Below are positions 5,770-11,568 of a stretch of 11,568 nucleotides of DNA, one piece after another. The position numbers and the translations under genes are program-made. Position 1 is the first letter of the stretch. The number at the start of each line of letters is the position of its first letter. This DNA comes from Clostridiaceae bacterium (lineage in GTDB: Bacteria; Bacillota; Clostridia; DSM-8532): positions 1 through 11,568 of the forward strand of contig JANYKF010000458.1 in assembly GCA_025361665.1 (NCBI GenBank). The letters run 5' to 3'. The notes beneath the pieces were generated by a model. That model worked only from the letters and a program-made list of their open reading frames with translations, was not told the DNA's origin and did no database searches.

Positions 5770-7479
5770 ATGTTGAAACGTACGCTTGCAATCATCCTGG
5801 TCATTACCGTCATGTTGTCACTCGGTGCCTGTGGCGGCGCAACACCCGCGGCAACGGCAACCCCTGCCGCAGCAACGGTCGCGGCAACTGCGGAAGCGAC
5901 GAAAGCCCCTGTAGCGACCGCGGAAGCAACGGCTGCTGCCACTGCAGAAGCGACAGCTGCAGCGACTACAGAAGACTGGGCAGCTCCATTCCCGGAACCG
6001 GTTACGATTCATGTGGCCTATGCGGAAGATACCGGCGCCGTATGGTCACCGGGCGAAAGCCAGGCTGACAATATGTGGACCCGCAGATGGAAAAAACTAT
6101 ACAACGTTGACGTCGTCATGGATTGGGTTTCCACCGATTACGCTACAAAACTCAACCTCGCGATTGCTTCCGGTCAAATTCCGGATGCCTTCACCGCAAA
6201 CATGGTTCAGCTTAAGCAGCTGGAAACAGCCGGCCTCATTCAGCCATTGAATGATGCATACGAGAAGTTCTCTTCGAATTCGTATAAAAAGAGGATCACA
6301 GACTTCGCGGACATCCTGGAGGTAGCAAAGGTCGACGGCCAGATCATGGCCATGCCTCAGCTGCATTACGGTTATGATTGCGAAACGAATTTCAACTGGT
6401 ACCGTCAGGACTGGTACAAGGCTGCCGGAGAACCGGAAATCAAGACCATCGCACAATATGAAGCCCTGATGACGACGTTCATGAAGAACAACGGCGCAAA
6501 ATTCGGCCTCACACTCGACAAGACGCTCGATATGTTCTTCAGGCTCAACGGCGCATTCCATGCGGCTTCCAAGATCTGGGTTGATGCCCCCGATGGCAGC
6601 GGCATCGTCTATGGCGCAACTTTGCCCGAGACGAAGGCTCAGCTTGCGAAATATGCGGAGTGGTACAAAAAGGGATTCATCAGGAAAGACTTCGCTTCCC
6701 TTGACAATGCGGCCATGTTCGAAGACGCAAACAAAGGAAATGTAGGCACGACCACCTATGCAAACTGGGCCGGCTGGGTTGTTGGAAAGCAGCTTGTCGA
6801 CAATCAGGGTGCCGGCACCTACTTCATGGGCCACGAGATCCCTTCTATTGACGACAAGAAAGTCATGTATCCGGTCGCGTTCAACACTTGGGATTTTGAT
6901 GTCGTACGCAAAGGCTACGAGCACCCTGAAGTCCTGATCAAGCTGATCAGCGATTACAGCCTGGTGCTGAATGACTCCATTGCAGCCGGCACAATGACCA
7001 TCGAGGAAGTCATGCCTTTCGGTTCCAACAATATGCACCATGCCGTCGGACCGTTCAAAGTCCTGTTTGATTCCTACGCCGACGTTTATGAGGTGCATAG
7101 TGCCTTCATGACCGGCGTTGAGAAGTTCAGCACGGGTTATGCCTCCCTCTACTACAACGAAGCCAAGAAATGGGTTGACAAAGGTGATTTGACCTCTCTG
7201 GGCCGTTGGCTGCAGATGGGTACCAAAGACGCCACCCTTTACTTGGGAAATCTACAAGTTGACAATGGGCAGATTCTGAAATCCAAGCTGTGGGGCCCAA
7301 CCCCTCAGGCAGTTCTTGATTTGGGATCCACGCTCGATGACCTCCTGATTGAAGGCTACACCAAAATCATCATGGGCGTAGAACCTGTCGATTATTACGA
7401 CACCTTGATCACAAACTGGCGCAAAGCTGGCGGCGATGAAGAAACAACTGCCATCAATGAGATGTACGGCAAGAAGTAA
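5770..7479 (+). CDS. Extracellular sugar-binding lipoprotein (ABC importer, LplA/YtcQ-like)
   Basis: This 569-residue protein captures a sugar or oligosaccharide outside the cell for the two permeases encoded downstream. The N-terminus has a lipoprotein signal: basic residues K3-R4, a hydrophobic segment 6-18, and the lipobox LGAC with Cys21 as the lipidated residue. Residues 22-68 are a low-complexity Ala/Thr/Pro/Glu linker with repeated ATAEAT units. The binding domain starts near residue 70 (PFPEPVTIHVAY). The C-terminus (TKIIMGVEPVDYYDTLITNWRKAGGDEE) is characteristic of the large solute-binding proteins that work with LplB/LplC-type permeases. AGGAGG lies seven bases before the start. 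A strong hairpin follows the gene, which fits the usual excess of binding protein over permease. Ligand specificity cannot be inferred reliably; relatives bind uronate-containing oligosaccharides, mannans and other plant glycans. Confidence 0.95.
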   Translation: MLKRTLAIILVITVMLSLGACGGATPAATATPAAATVAATAEATKAPVATAEATAAATAEATAAATTEDWAAPFPEPVTIHVAYAEDTGAVWSPGESQADNMWTRRWKKLYNVDVVMDWVSTDYATKLNLAIASGQIPDAFTANMVQLKQLETAGLIQPLNDAYEKFSSNSYKKRITDFADILEVAKVDGQIMAMPQLHYGYDCETNFNWYRQDWYKAAGEPEIKTIAQYEALMTTFMKNNGAKFGLTLDKTLDMFFRLNGAFHAASKIWVDAPDGSGIVYGATLPETKAQLAKYAEWYKKGFIRKDFASLDNAAMFEDANKGNVGTTTYANWAGWVVGKQLVDNQGAGTYFMGHEIPSIDDKKVMYPVAFNTWDFDVVRKGYEHPEVLIKLISDYSLVLNDSIAAGTMTIEEVMPFGSNNMHHAVGPFKVLFDSYADVYEVHSAFMTGVEKFSTGYASLYYNEAKKWVDKGDLTSLGRWLQMGTKDATLYLGNLQVDNGQILKSKLWGPTPQAVLDLGSTLDDLLIEGYTKIIMGVEPVDYYDTLITNWRKAGGDEETTAINEMYGKK

Positions 7480-7532
7480 ATACCGTTCACAGTACATCAA
7501 GAATATTGGTCACGCCATTGTCATGACCAAGT

Positions 7533-7568
7533 CATTGCGGCCATCCTGTATACGGGATGGCCGCAATG
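7533..7568 (+). terminator. 14-pair hairpin between binding-protein and permease genes
   Basis: CATTGCGGCCATCC (7533-7546) and GGATGGCCGCAATG (7555-7568) pair perfectly around an eight-base loop. Only a short T-run (CTCTTTTG) follows several bases later, so it is probably a leaky terminator or a block to 3' decay rather than a full stop. That arrangement commonly keeps binding-protein transcript above permease transcript. The first permease gene starts 42 bases after the stem. Confidence 0.65.
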
Positions 7569-7610
7569 GCGGCTCTTTTGCTGAAGACCATATATAAGGG
7601 GGATGTATCG

Positions 7611-8510
7611 GTGAATTCTTTCAAGACCAATCTGCGCAGGCAGTGGCAGTATCATGTCCTGTTGATCCCAGCGGCCGTCCTCATATTCATTTTCAGTTAT
7701 ATCCCCCTGTATGGGCTCATCATCGCATTTCAAAGATTCAATCCGGGCACGGGTTTTCATTCGCCGTGGGTCGGCTTGGCCAATTTTGAACGGCTGTTCA
7801 ACCAGCCCAACTTTGTCCGGACGATTTGGAACACGGTCTTCTTGTCCGTGATGAAAATCATAGGCGGCATCGTAGTACCCGACGTCTTTTCGCTCCTGCT
7901 GAACGAGGTGCGGAGAACGAGTGCAAAACGTACATTTCAAACGGTTGTCTACATACCGAATTTCCTGTCCTGGGTCATCATGGCCGGCGTGATGATAGAC
8001 ATTCTGAGCGCTGACGGGATTGTGAACCTGACTCTTCTTAAGATCGGCATCAACCCAATTTCTTTTTTGGGAAATAATAACATCTTTCCGTGGACGATGA
8101 TCATATCGGACATATGGAAGAGTTTTGGCTTTGGAACCGTCATTTACCTGGCGACACTGACCAGCATCGACCCCGGATTGTATGAAGCCGCCATCGTGGA
8201 TGGGGCAAAGAGGTGGAAGCAGACGGTGCACATCACGATGCCCATGCTGATGCCCATGATTGTACTCATGACCATTCTTTCGATGGGAAATATCTTGAAC
8301 GCCGGTTTCGACCAGATCTACAACCTGTATTCACCCATCGTGTACCAATCGGGGGATATCATCGATACCTATGTGTATCGGCTGGGTATCCTGCAGGCCC
8401 AGTATTCGGTCGGTACGGCCGTAGGGCTGTTCAAATCCGGGATATCGGCAATCCTGATCCTCATGTCCTACTATTTTGCCGACAGGTTCGCGGGTTACAG
8501 GGTCTTTTAA
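7611..8510 (+). CDS. ABC sugar importer permease, LplB/YteP-like
   Basis: This 299-residue inner-membrane protein forms half of the transport channel. Hydrophobic segments lie at about 16-40, 72-98, 110-130, 158-182, 212-232 and 270-290, giving the usual six spans. The cytoplasmic EAA loop, which docks the ATPase, reads YEAAIVDGAKRWKQTVHI at 191-208 with the conserved glycine at 198. The N-terminal WQYHVLLIPAAVLIFIFSYIPLYG is typical of the LplB group. I chose the GTG at 7611, which has AAGGGGG eight bases upstream. Earlier in-frame ATGs at 7557 and 7566 would start inside or at the edge of the hairpin and add unconserved residues. It follows the binding-protein gene by 131 bases and precedes the second permease by 91. 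No ATPase gene is adjacent, as is usual for this type, which typically borrows a shared MsmX-like ATPase encoded elsewhere. Confidence 0.94.
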   Translation: MNSFKTNLRRQWQYHVLLIPAAVLIFIFSYIPLYGLIIAFQRFNPGTGFHSPWVGLANFERLFNQPNFVRTIWNTVFLSVMKIIGGIVVPDVFSLLLNEVRRTSAKRTFQTVVYIPNFLSWVIMAGVMIDILSADGIVNLTLLKIGINPISFLGNNNIFPWTMIISDIWKSFGFGTVIYLATLTSIDPGLYEAAIVDGAKRWKQTVHITMPMLMPMIVLMTILSMGNILNAGFDQIYNLYSPIVYQSGDIIDTYVYRLGILQAQYSVGTAVGLFKSGISAILILMSYYFADRFAGYRVF

Positions 8511-8526
8511 CCAACTTGTTCGGATT

Positions 8527-8556
8527 GTCACTTTTTCATCATGATGGGTATGTGAC
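8527..8556 (+). repeat. Nested inverted repeat between the two permease genes
   Basis: GTCAC (8527-8531) and GTGAC (8552-8556) flank the palindrome CATCATGATG (8537-8546). The outer stem is only five pairs, so any RNA hairpin would be weak. No promoter or T-tract is attached. It is listed as the only structure in the 91-base gap. Confidence 0.2.
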
Positions 8557-8601
8557 CTTGCGAGTTCCAGACCACAACCGTCCGGCAGAGAGGAATCAGC
8601 C

Positions 8602-9489
8602 ATGCAGTATAAATCACCGGCAAGAACGGCCTTCGTCATATTCAACACCATCTTCCTGACCTTAACGGCAATCTTGTGCGTCCTTCCATTTTTTCAGCTC
8701 CTGGCTGTTTCATTCAGCTCGAGTTCTGCCGTCGAAGGCGGAAGGGTCATTTTTTGGCCAGTTAAATTTACACTGGCTTCATATGAGTTTGCCATCATGG
8801 GTGGGAAATTCACAGCCGCCATCTTCATCAGCTTCAAAAGGGTTTTGCTGGGTACGGGCCTGAGTCTGCTTTTGATAATATTGACGGCTTATCCACTCTC
8901 CAGACCCAAAGATAGATTCGCCTTCCGAAATATCTACATGGTGTATTTTGTCACGACGATGATTATCAGCGGCGGACTGATACCGACTTACATCCTGGTC
9001 ACAAAGCTTGGCCTTCTGAATTCTTTGTGGGCACTGGTTCTGCCATACTCACTGCCGGTCTTCAGCATGATCATCATGATGAACTTCATCAGGGGCCTGC
9101 CGGATGAAATTGAAGAAGCCGCCATCATCGATGGCGCGGGCGTATTTCAAATCCTGGGTCAGATCATGCTTCCCCTGCTGACACCCGCCATCGCGACAGT
9201 CGGATTGTTTTCAATCGTCGGACACTGGAATGACTGGTTCAGCGGTCTGATTTACATGCAGAGCACCAAGCTTTATCCTTTGCAGACATACCTTCAGACG
9301 CTTATCATGAATTTCGATTTAATGTTGCGAATGGCACAAGGCGATTTTACCAAACTCCTTGCCTTGATGAACGCACGTACCGGCAGAGCGTCGCAGTTGT
9401 TCCTTGGTGCATTGCCCGTCCTGATTGTTTACCCTTTCATACAGAAGTATTTCACAACCGGGTTGGTCCTTGGCAGTGTCAAAGGCTAA
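8602..9489 (+). CDS. ABC sugar importer permease, LplC/YtcP-like (MalG-type)
   Basis: This 295-residue inner-membrane protein is the second half of the transport channel. Hydrophobic segments lie at about 10-36, 72-97, 108-133, 138-160, 184-207 and 263-282. The EAA loop reads EEAAIIDGAGVFQILGQIMLP at 171-191, with the conserved glycine at 178. HWNDWFSGL at 208-216 and the C-terminus QKYFTTGLVLGSVKG are signatures of the LplC/YtcP group. GAGAGGA lies seven bases before the ATG. The gene ends the importer operon: a strong terminator follows 60 bases later. Confidence 0.95.
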   Translation: MQYKSPARTAFVIFNTIFLTLTAILCVLPFFQLLAVSFSSSSAVEGGRVIFWPVKFTLASYEFAIMGGKFTAAIFISFKRVLLGTGLSLLLIILTAYPLSRPKDRFAFRNIYMVYFVTTMIISGGLIPTYILVTKLGLLNSLWALVLPYSLPVFSMIIMMNFIRGLPDEIEEAAIIDGAGVFQILGQIMLPLLTPAIATVGLFSIVGHWNDWFSGLIYMQSTKLYPLQTYLQTLIMNFDLMLRMAQGDFTKLLALMNARTGRASQLFLGALPVLIVYPFIQKYFTTGLVLGSVKG

Positions 9490-9549
9490 TCGGCAAGAAG
9501 GCGGAACCAGAAGGGAACCAAACGTAGGATTATTTCATGTCACACATCA

Positions 9550-9604
9550 CAAAAGCGAATCGGGAGAAACAATCGTTATTCCCGGCTCGCTTTTGGTTTT
9601 TATT
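9550..9604 (+). terminator. Rho-independent terminator of the importer operon
   Basis: CAAAAGCGA (9550-9558) pairs with TCGCTTTTG (9587-9595). After a two-base internal loop, CGGGA (9561-9565) pairs with TCCCG (9580-9584). A T-rich tail GTTTTTATT (9596-9604) follows directly. This is a full intrinsic terminator and separates the importer genes from the URO-D-like genes downstream. Confidence 0.85.
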
Positions 9605-9627
9605 GAATCGGCAGCATGAAATAGGTA

Positions 9628-9674
9628 AGAAGAACAAAACTGGGCTAGAAGAACAAAACTGGGCTAGAAGAACA
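9628..9674 (+). repeat. Tandem 19-base repeats upstream of the second URO-D-like gene
   Basis: AGAAGAACAAAACTGGGCT occurs twice, end to end and identical (9628-9646 and 9647-9665). A third, truncated copy begins AGAAGAACA (9666-9674) and then diverges. Looser purine-rich echoes (AAGAATAACA, AAGGAGAACA) continue to the gene start. The array lies between the importer terminator and the gene at 9733, where a promoter would be expected. A weak candidate promoter is TTGAAT (9604-9609), a 17-base spacer, and TAAGAA overlapping the first repeat. The repeats could be regulator sites or slippage products. Confidence 0.6.
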
Positions 9675-9732
9675 GTATGGACAAGAATAACAGACTCGAA
9701 AAGAAAACACGAAACAGATAAGGAGAACAATC

Positions 9733-11001
9733 ATGGCTGACGACACCCTCATCACTTCTGACGAAAGGATCTATCTGCGGGAAATGGCGCGCGACGTCCT
9801 GGATTGCGCAAACCTTCCCATCATGGAAGAAAGAAAACGGCTGTGGTATGCGCACAATGCCATGAAGTCTGAAAAGCCCGTCGTGGTGATGGAAGAAGCA
9901 TCCTTTCAGGAGGACATGCTTCCGGTGCTCAAATGCACCTCAAAGGCGGCCAGGGAAATCGAGCGGAGCCTCGTGATTCCATTGACCAGCTTCCGCCTGA
10001 TCGGAGACGACAAGGTCATTTCCCCTTATTTTCCCGTCTTTTGGAGAATTGCCGAACCCTGGTATGGGGTAACGACAGAAAGAGAATATGCGGCTGACAG
10101 CGCCGGGCGGAAAATTGGTTTCGTCCAGTCACATCCGATTGCCTCTCTGGATACGGATCTGGCAAAACTGAGCCATCAGCCCTTTCATGTGGACCGGGAC
10201 GGCACGGCTGCGTGGCGCGGCATCGTGGAGGAGGCCATCGGCGATATCCTACCCGTGAATCTGGAGAATGCATCCTTGCGGTGGCATACGTCTCCGTCCC
10301 AGCGGGTCGTGGAACTGATGGGCCTGCAGAACATGATGTTCGCCATGGTGGATGAACCGGACGCCATGCATGAGCTGTACCGTTTCATTGTGGAGGACAT
10401 GGATTTATTCATGCGGTGGCAGGAAAAGGAAGGACTTCTGGTCCTCAACAATGGCAATCATTATGTCGGAGCAGGAAGCTTTGGATTCACCGGTGAACTG
10501 CCCACGGAGACATGCCGGCAAACAGGCCGGATTACAACGAAAGACCTCTGGGGCAACATGAATTCACAGGAAACGGTGGGGATTTCCCCTGCCATGTTCG
10601 AGGAGTTCATCCTGCCGTCCTATATGCAATTGGGCGAGAACTTCGGCCTGACCTACTTTGGCTGCTGCGAACCGGTTCACGCCATCTGGGACAACAGCAT
10701 CAACAAGCTGCCGCATCTGCGGAAGGTCTCCATTTCGGCCTGGTGCGACGAGGAGATGATGGGTCTGCGGCTGCGAAACAGTGGGGTCATCTATTCAAGA
10801 AAACCCAGCCCCAATTTCATCGGTGTGGGCAAAATGCTGGACGAGGAGGCATTCCGCGCACATATTGCCCGGACACTGACGGCAGCCAGGGGATGTACCC
10901 TCGAAATCATCTTCCGGGATATCTATACGGTCACCGGGGACCGCAGCAAGCCGGGACGGGCCATTCAAATCGTCCGGGAACTGATTGACTCGATGTGGTG
11001 A
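9733..11001 (+). CDS. URO-D superfamily protein with CCEPVH motif, non-HemE
   Basis: This 422-residue protein belongs to the URO-D/MetE-like barrel superfamily, in the branch often found next to carbohydrate genes. FEEFILPSY at 289-297 is followed by the diagnostic GLTYFGCCEPVHAIWD at 305-320 and KLPHLRKVSISAWCD at 325-339. Cys311, Cys312, Glu313 and His316 are candidate metal or substrate ligands. The HemE substrate-binding motif near the N-terminus is absent. The protein is about 65 residues longer than the paralogue at 4086-5162, mostly before residue 230, although the two share the FEEF-LP landmark and the segment after it. AAGGAG lies seven bases before the ATG. The gene follows the importer terminator, so it probably has its own promoter, in or near the tandem-repeat region. 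The last four codons (Asp-Ser-Met-Trp) and stop are duplicated just downstream. The reaction is unknown. Confidence 0.9.
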   Translation: MADDTLITSDERIYLREMARDVLDCANLPIMEERKRLWYAHNAMKSEKPVVVMEEASFQEDMLPVLKCTSKAAREIERSLVIPLTSFRLIGDDKVISPYFPVFWRIAEPWYGVTTEREYAADSAGRKIGFVQSHPIASLDTDLAKLSHQPFHVDRDGTAAWRGIVEEAIGDILPVNLENASLRWHTSPSQRVVELMGLQNMMFAMVDEPDAMHELYRFIVEDMDLFMRWQEKEGLLVLNNGNHYVGAGSFGFTGELPTETCRQTGRITTKDLWGNMNSQETVGISPAMFEEFILPSYMQLGENFGLTYFGCCEPVHAIWDNSINKLPHLRKVSISAWCDEEMMGLRLRNSGVIYSRKPSPNFIGVGKMLDEEAFRAHIARTLTAARGCTLEIIFRDIYTVTGDRSKPGRAIQIVRELIDSMW

Positions 11002-11021
11002 TTGCACTGACTCGATGTGGT
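10986..11021 (+). repeat. 14-base direct repeat spanning a stop codon
   Basis: TGACTCGATGTGGT occurs at 10986-10999 and again at 11008-11021, a 22-base period. The first copy encodes the last residues of the URO-D-like protein and runs into its TGA. The second copy, in another frame, would again read Asp-Ser-Met-Trp and ends in TAG. It looks like a recent local duplication of the gene end. Confidence 0.7.
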
Positions 11022-11032
11022 AGAGGCAACGG

Positions 11033-11071
11033 GCAGATGCATGGGCTGTGAAAGCCCGCATCTGCGGTTTT
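11033..11071 (+). terminator. Hairpin with short T-tract between the two downstream URO-D-like genes
   Basis: GCAGATGC (11033-11040) pairs with GCATCTGC (11058-11065), and GGGCT (11043-11047) pairs with AGCCC (11053-11057), with two unpaired bases (AT) on the left side. TTTT follows at 11068-11071. It resembles an intrinsic terminator with a weak tail, or an intercistronic stabilising hairpin. The next gene begins 16 bases later, so full termination would leave no room for a new promoter; partial termination is more likely. Confidence 0.5.
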
Positions 11072-11086
11072 CAGGGGGAAATGCGC

Positions 11087-11568
11087 ATGTTCAGTGAAAT
11101 GATGCCACGTGAGAGAATCCTCGCCGCCATCCGGCATGAAGAACTGGATCGCGTGCCCATGGACTATTGGGGTACTCCGGAAGCGACCGCGAAAATCATG
11201 AAGGGAATCGGCGCGAAGACCGAGGATGATTTCATCCGGATCCTTCATCTTGACAAGATTCGCTCTGTTTCACCCAGGTATGTGGGTCCGGGATTATACG
11301 AGGAAGGCCTCATGAAAGCTGATATCTGGGGCGTTGTCAGGAAGACGATGCCTTACCGGGACAATGCCGGCACGTATGATGAAATCGTCAAACATCCCCT
11401 GCAGCAATTTGAGACGATCGATGAAATAGAGGCTGGTTATCAGTGGCCTACTGCGGATTTGTTCGATTTTTCCGACATCGCGGCCCTGTGCGACGGGTAT
11501 GAAGGGTATGCCGTTGAGGGCGGCTATATGGCCCCTTTCTACTATTACAACAACGTCCGGGGTCTTCA
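11087..11568 (+). CDS. URO-D superfamily protein (C-terminus cut by window edge)
   Basis: I translated 160 codons with no stop to the right edge. The N-terminus MMPRERILAAIRHEELDRVPMDYWG is the hallmark opening of the broad uroporphyrinogen-decarboxylase family used in annotation, found in many proteins that are not HemE. The HemE substrate-binding motif is absent here too. A third distinct subgroup is therefore present: this one has the PRERILAAIRHEE start that the other two URO-D-like proteins lack. I chose ATG 11087 because AGGGGG (11073-11078) is eight bases upstream. In-frame ATGs at 11081, 11099 and 11102 are alternatives; 11081 is too close to the ribosome site. The active-site half of the protein is outside the window, so its ligands cannot be checked. 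It lies 85 bases after the preceding URO-D-like gene on the same strand, and co-transcription is likely, subject to the hairpin between them. Confidence 0.88.
   Translation, partial: MFSEMMPRERILAAIRHEELDRVPMDYWGTPEATAKIMKGIGAKTEDDFIRILHLDKIRSVSPRYVGPGLYEEGLMKADIWGVVRKTMPYRDNAGTYDEIVKHPLQQFETIDEIEAGYQWPTADLFDFSDIAALCDGYEGYAVEGGYMAPFYYYNNVRGL

Noticed and set aside
6097..7098. Minus-strand open frame of 333 codons
   Set aside because: It is antisense to the binding-protein gene, which has a lipobox, ribosome site and family C-terminus. The antisense product has no recognisable domain.
7557..7610. Upstream ATG start for the first permease
   Set aside because: It would begin inside the right arm of the hairpin without a ribosome site. 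GTG 7611 has AAGGGGG at good spacing and matches the family N-terminus.
7521..8231. Minus-strand open frame of 236 codons
   Set aside because: It is antisense to the first permease and the hairpin, with no domain and no ribosome site that stands out.
9628..9674. CRISPR-like array
   Set aside because: The copies are directly adjacent with no spacers, there are only two full units, and no cas gene is present.

Overview
The window is a carbohydrate-utilisation locus from a bacterium. It has strong GGAGG-type ribosome binding sites, tightly packed genes, and a sugar importer of the LplA/LplB/LplC (YtcQ/YteP/YtcP) type with no ATPase gene beside it. That importer type is commonest in Bacillota, and the Ala/Thr/Pro/Glu-rich linker after the lipobox of the binding protein is also seen in anaerobic Bacillota and Chloroflexota. 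I favour a clostridia-like Bacillota, but the sequence does not settle the phylum. There are no rRNA or tRNA genes, insertion sequences, phage genes or CRISPR arrays.

Two gene sets diverge from a 607-base regulatory region (5163-5769). The left set is on the minus strand and reads, in transcription order: a URO-D superfamily protein (4086-5162), a xylose-isomerase-like TIM barrel (3256-4077), a Gfo/Idh/MocA oxidoreductase (1986-3161), a second TIM barrel (1072-1890), and a second Gfo/Idh/MocA oxidoreductase (1-1068, cut by the left edge). This is a TIM-barrel/oxidoreductase pair occurring twice in a row. The right set is on the plus strand: a lipoprotein binding protein (5770-7479), two permeases (7611-8510, 8602-9489) and a rho-independent terminator (9550-9604). 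Beyond the terminator come two more URO-D superfamily genes, one complete (9733-11001) and one cut by the right edge (from 11087).

A plausible reading is that the importer brings in a glycoside or modified sugar. The NAD(P)-dependent oxidoreductases would oxidise it, for example to a keto-sugar, and the TIM barrels would isomerise, epimerise or eliminate it. The role of the three URO-D-like proteins is unknown. None of the three shows the HemE substrate-binding motif near its N-terminus, so they are not haem enzymes. Some relatives (MtaA, MtbA, CmuA) move methyl groups to or from corrinoids, so removal of methyl groups from a methylated sugar is one testable idea, but no corrinoid protein is visible here.

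The non-coding DNA is rich in dyads. A promoter with a perfect ATGATC-AAA-GATCAT dyad at the expected transcription start faces the importer. A leftward extended -10 promoter has a TCACAG-N5-CTGTGA dyad just upstream of its -10. Further dyads and repeats lie in the leftward leader, in the gap at 1891-1985, and before the gene at 9733. No regulator gene is present in the window.
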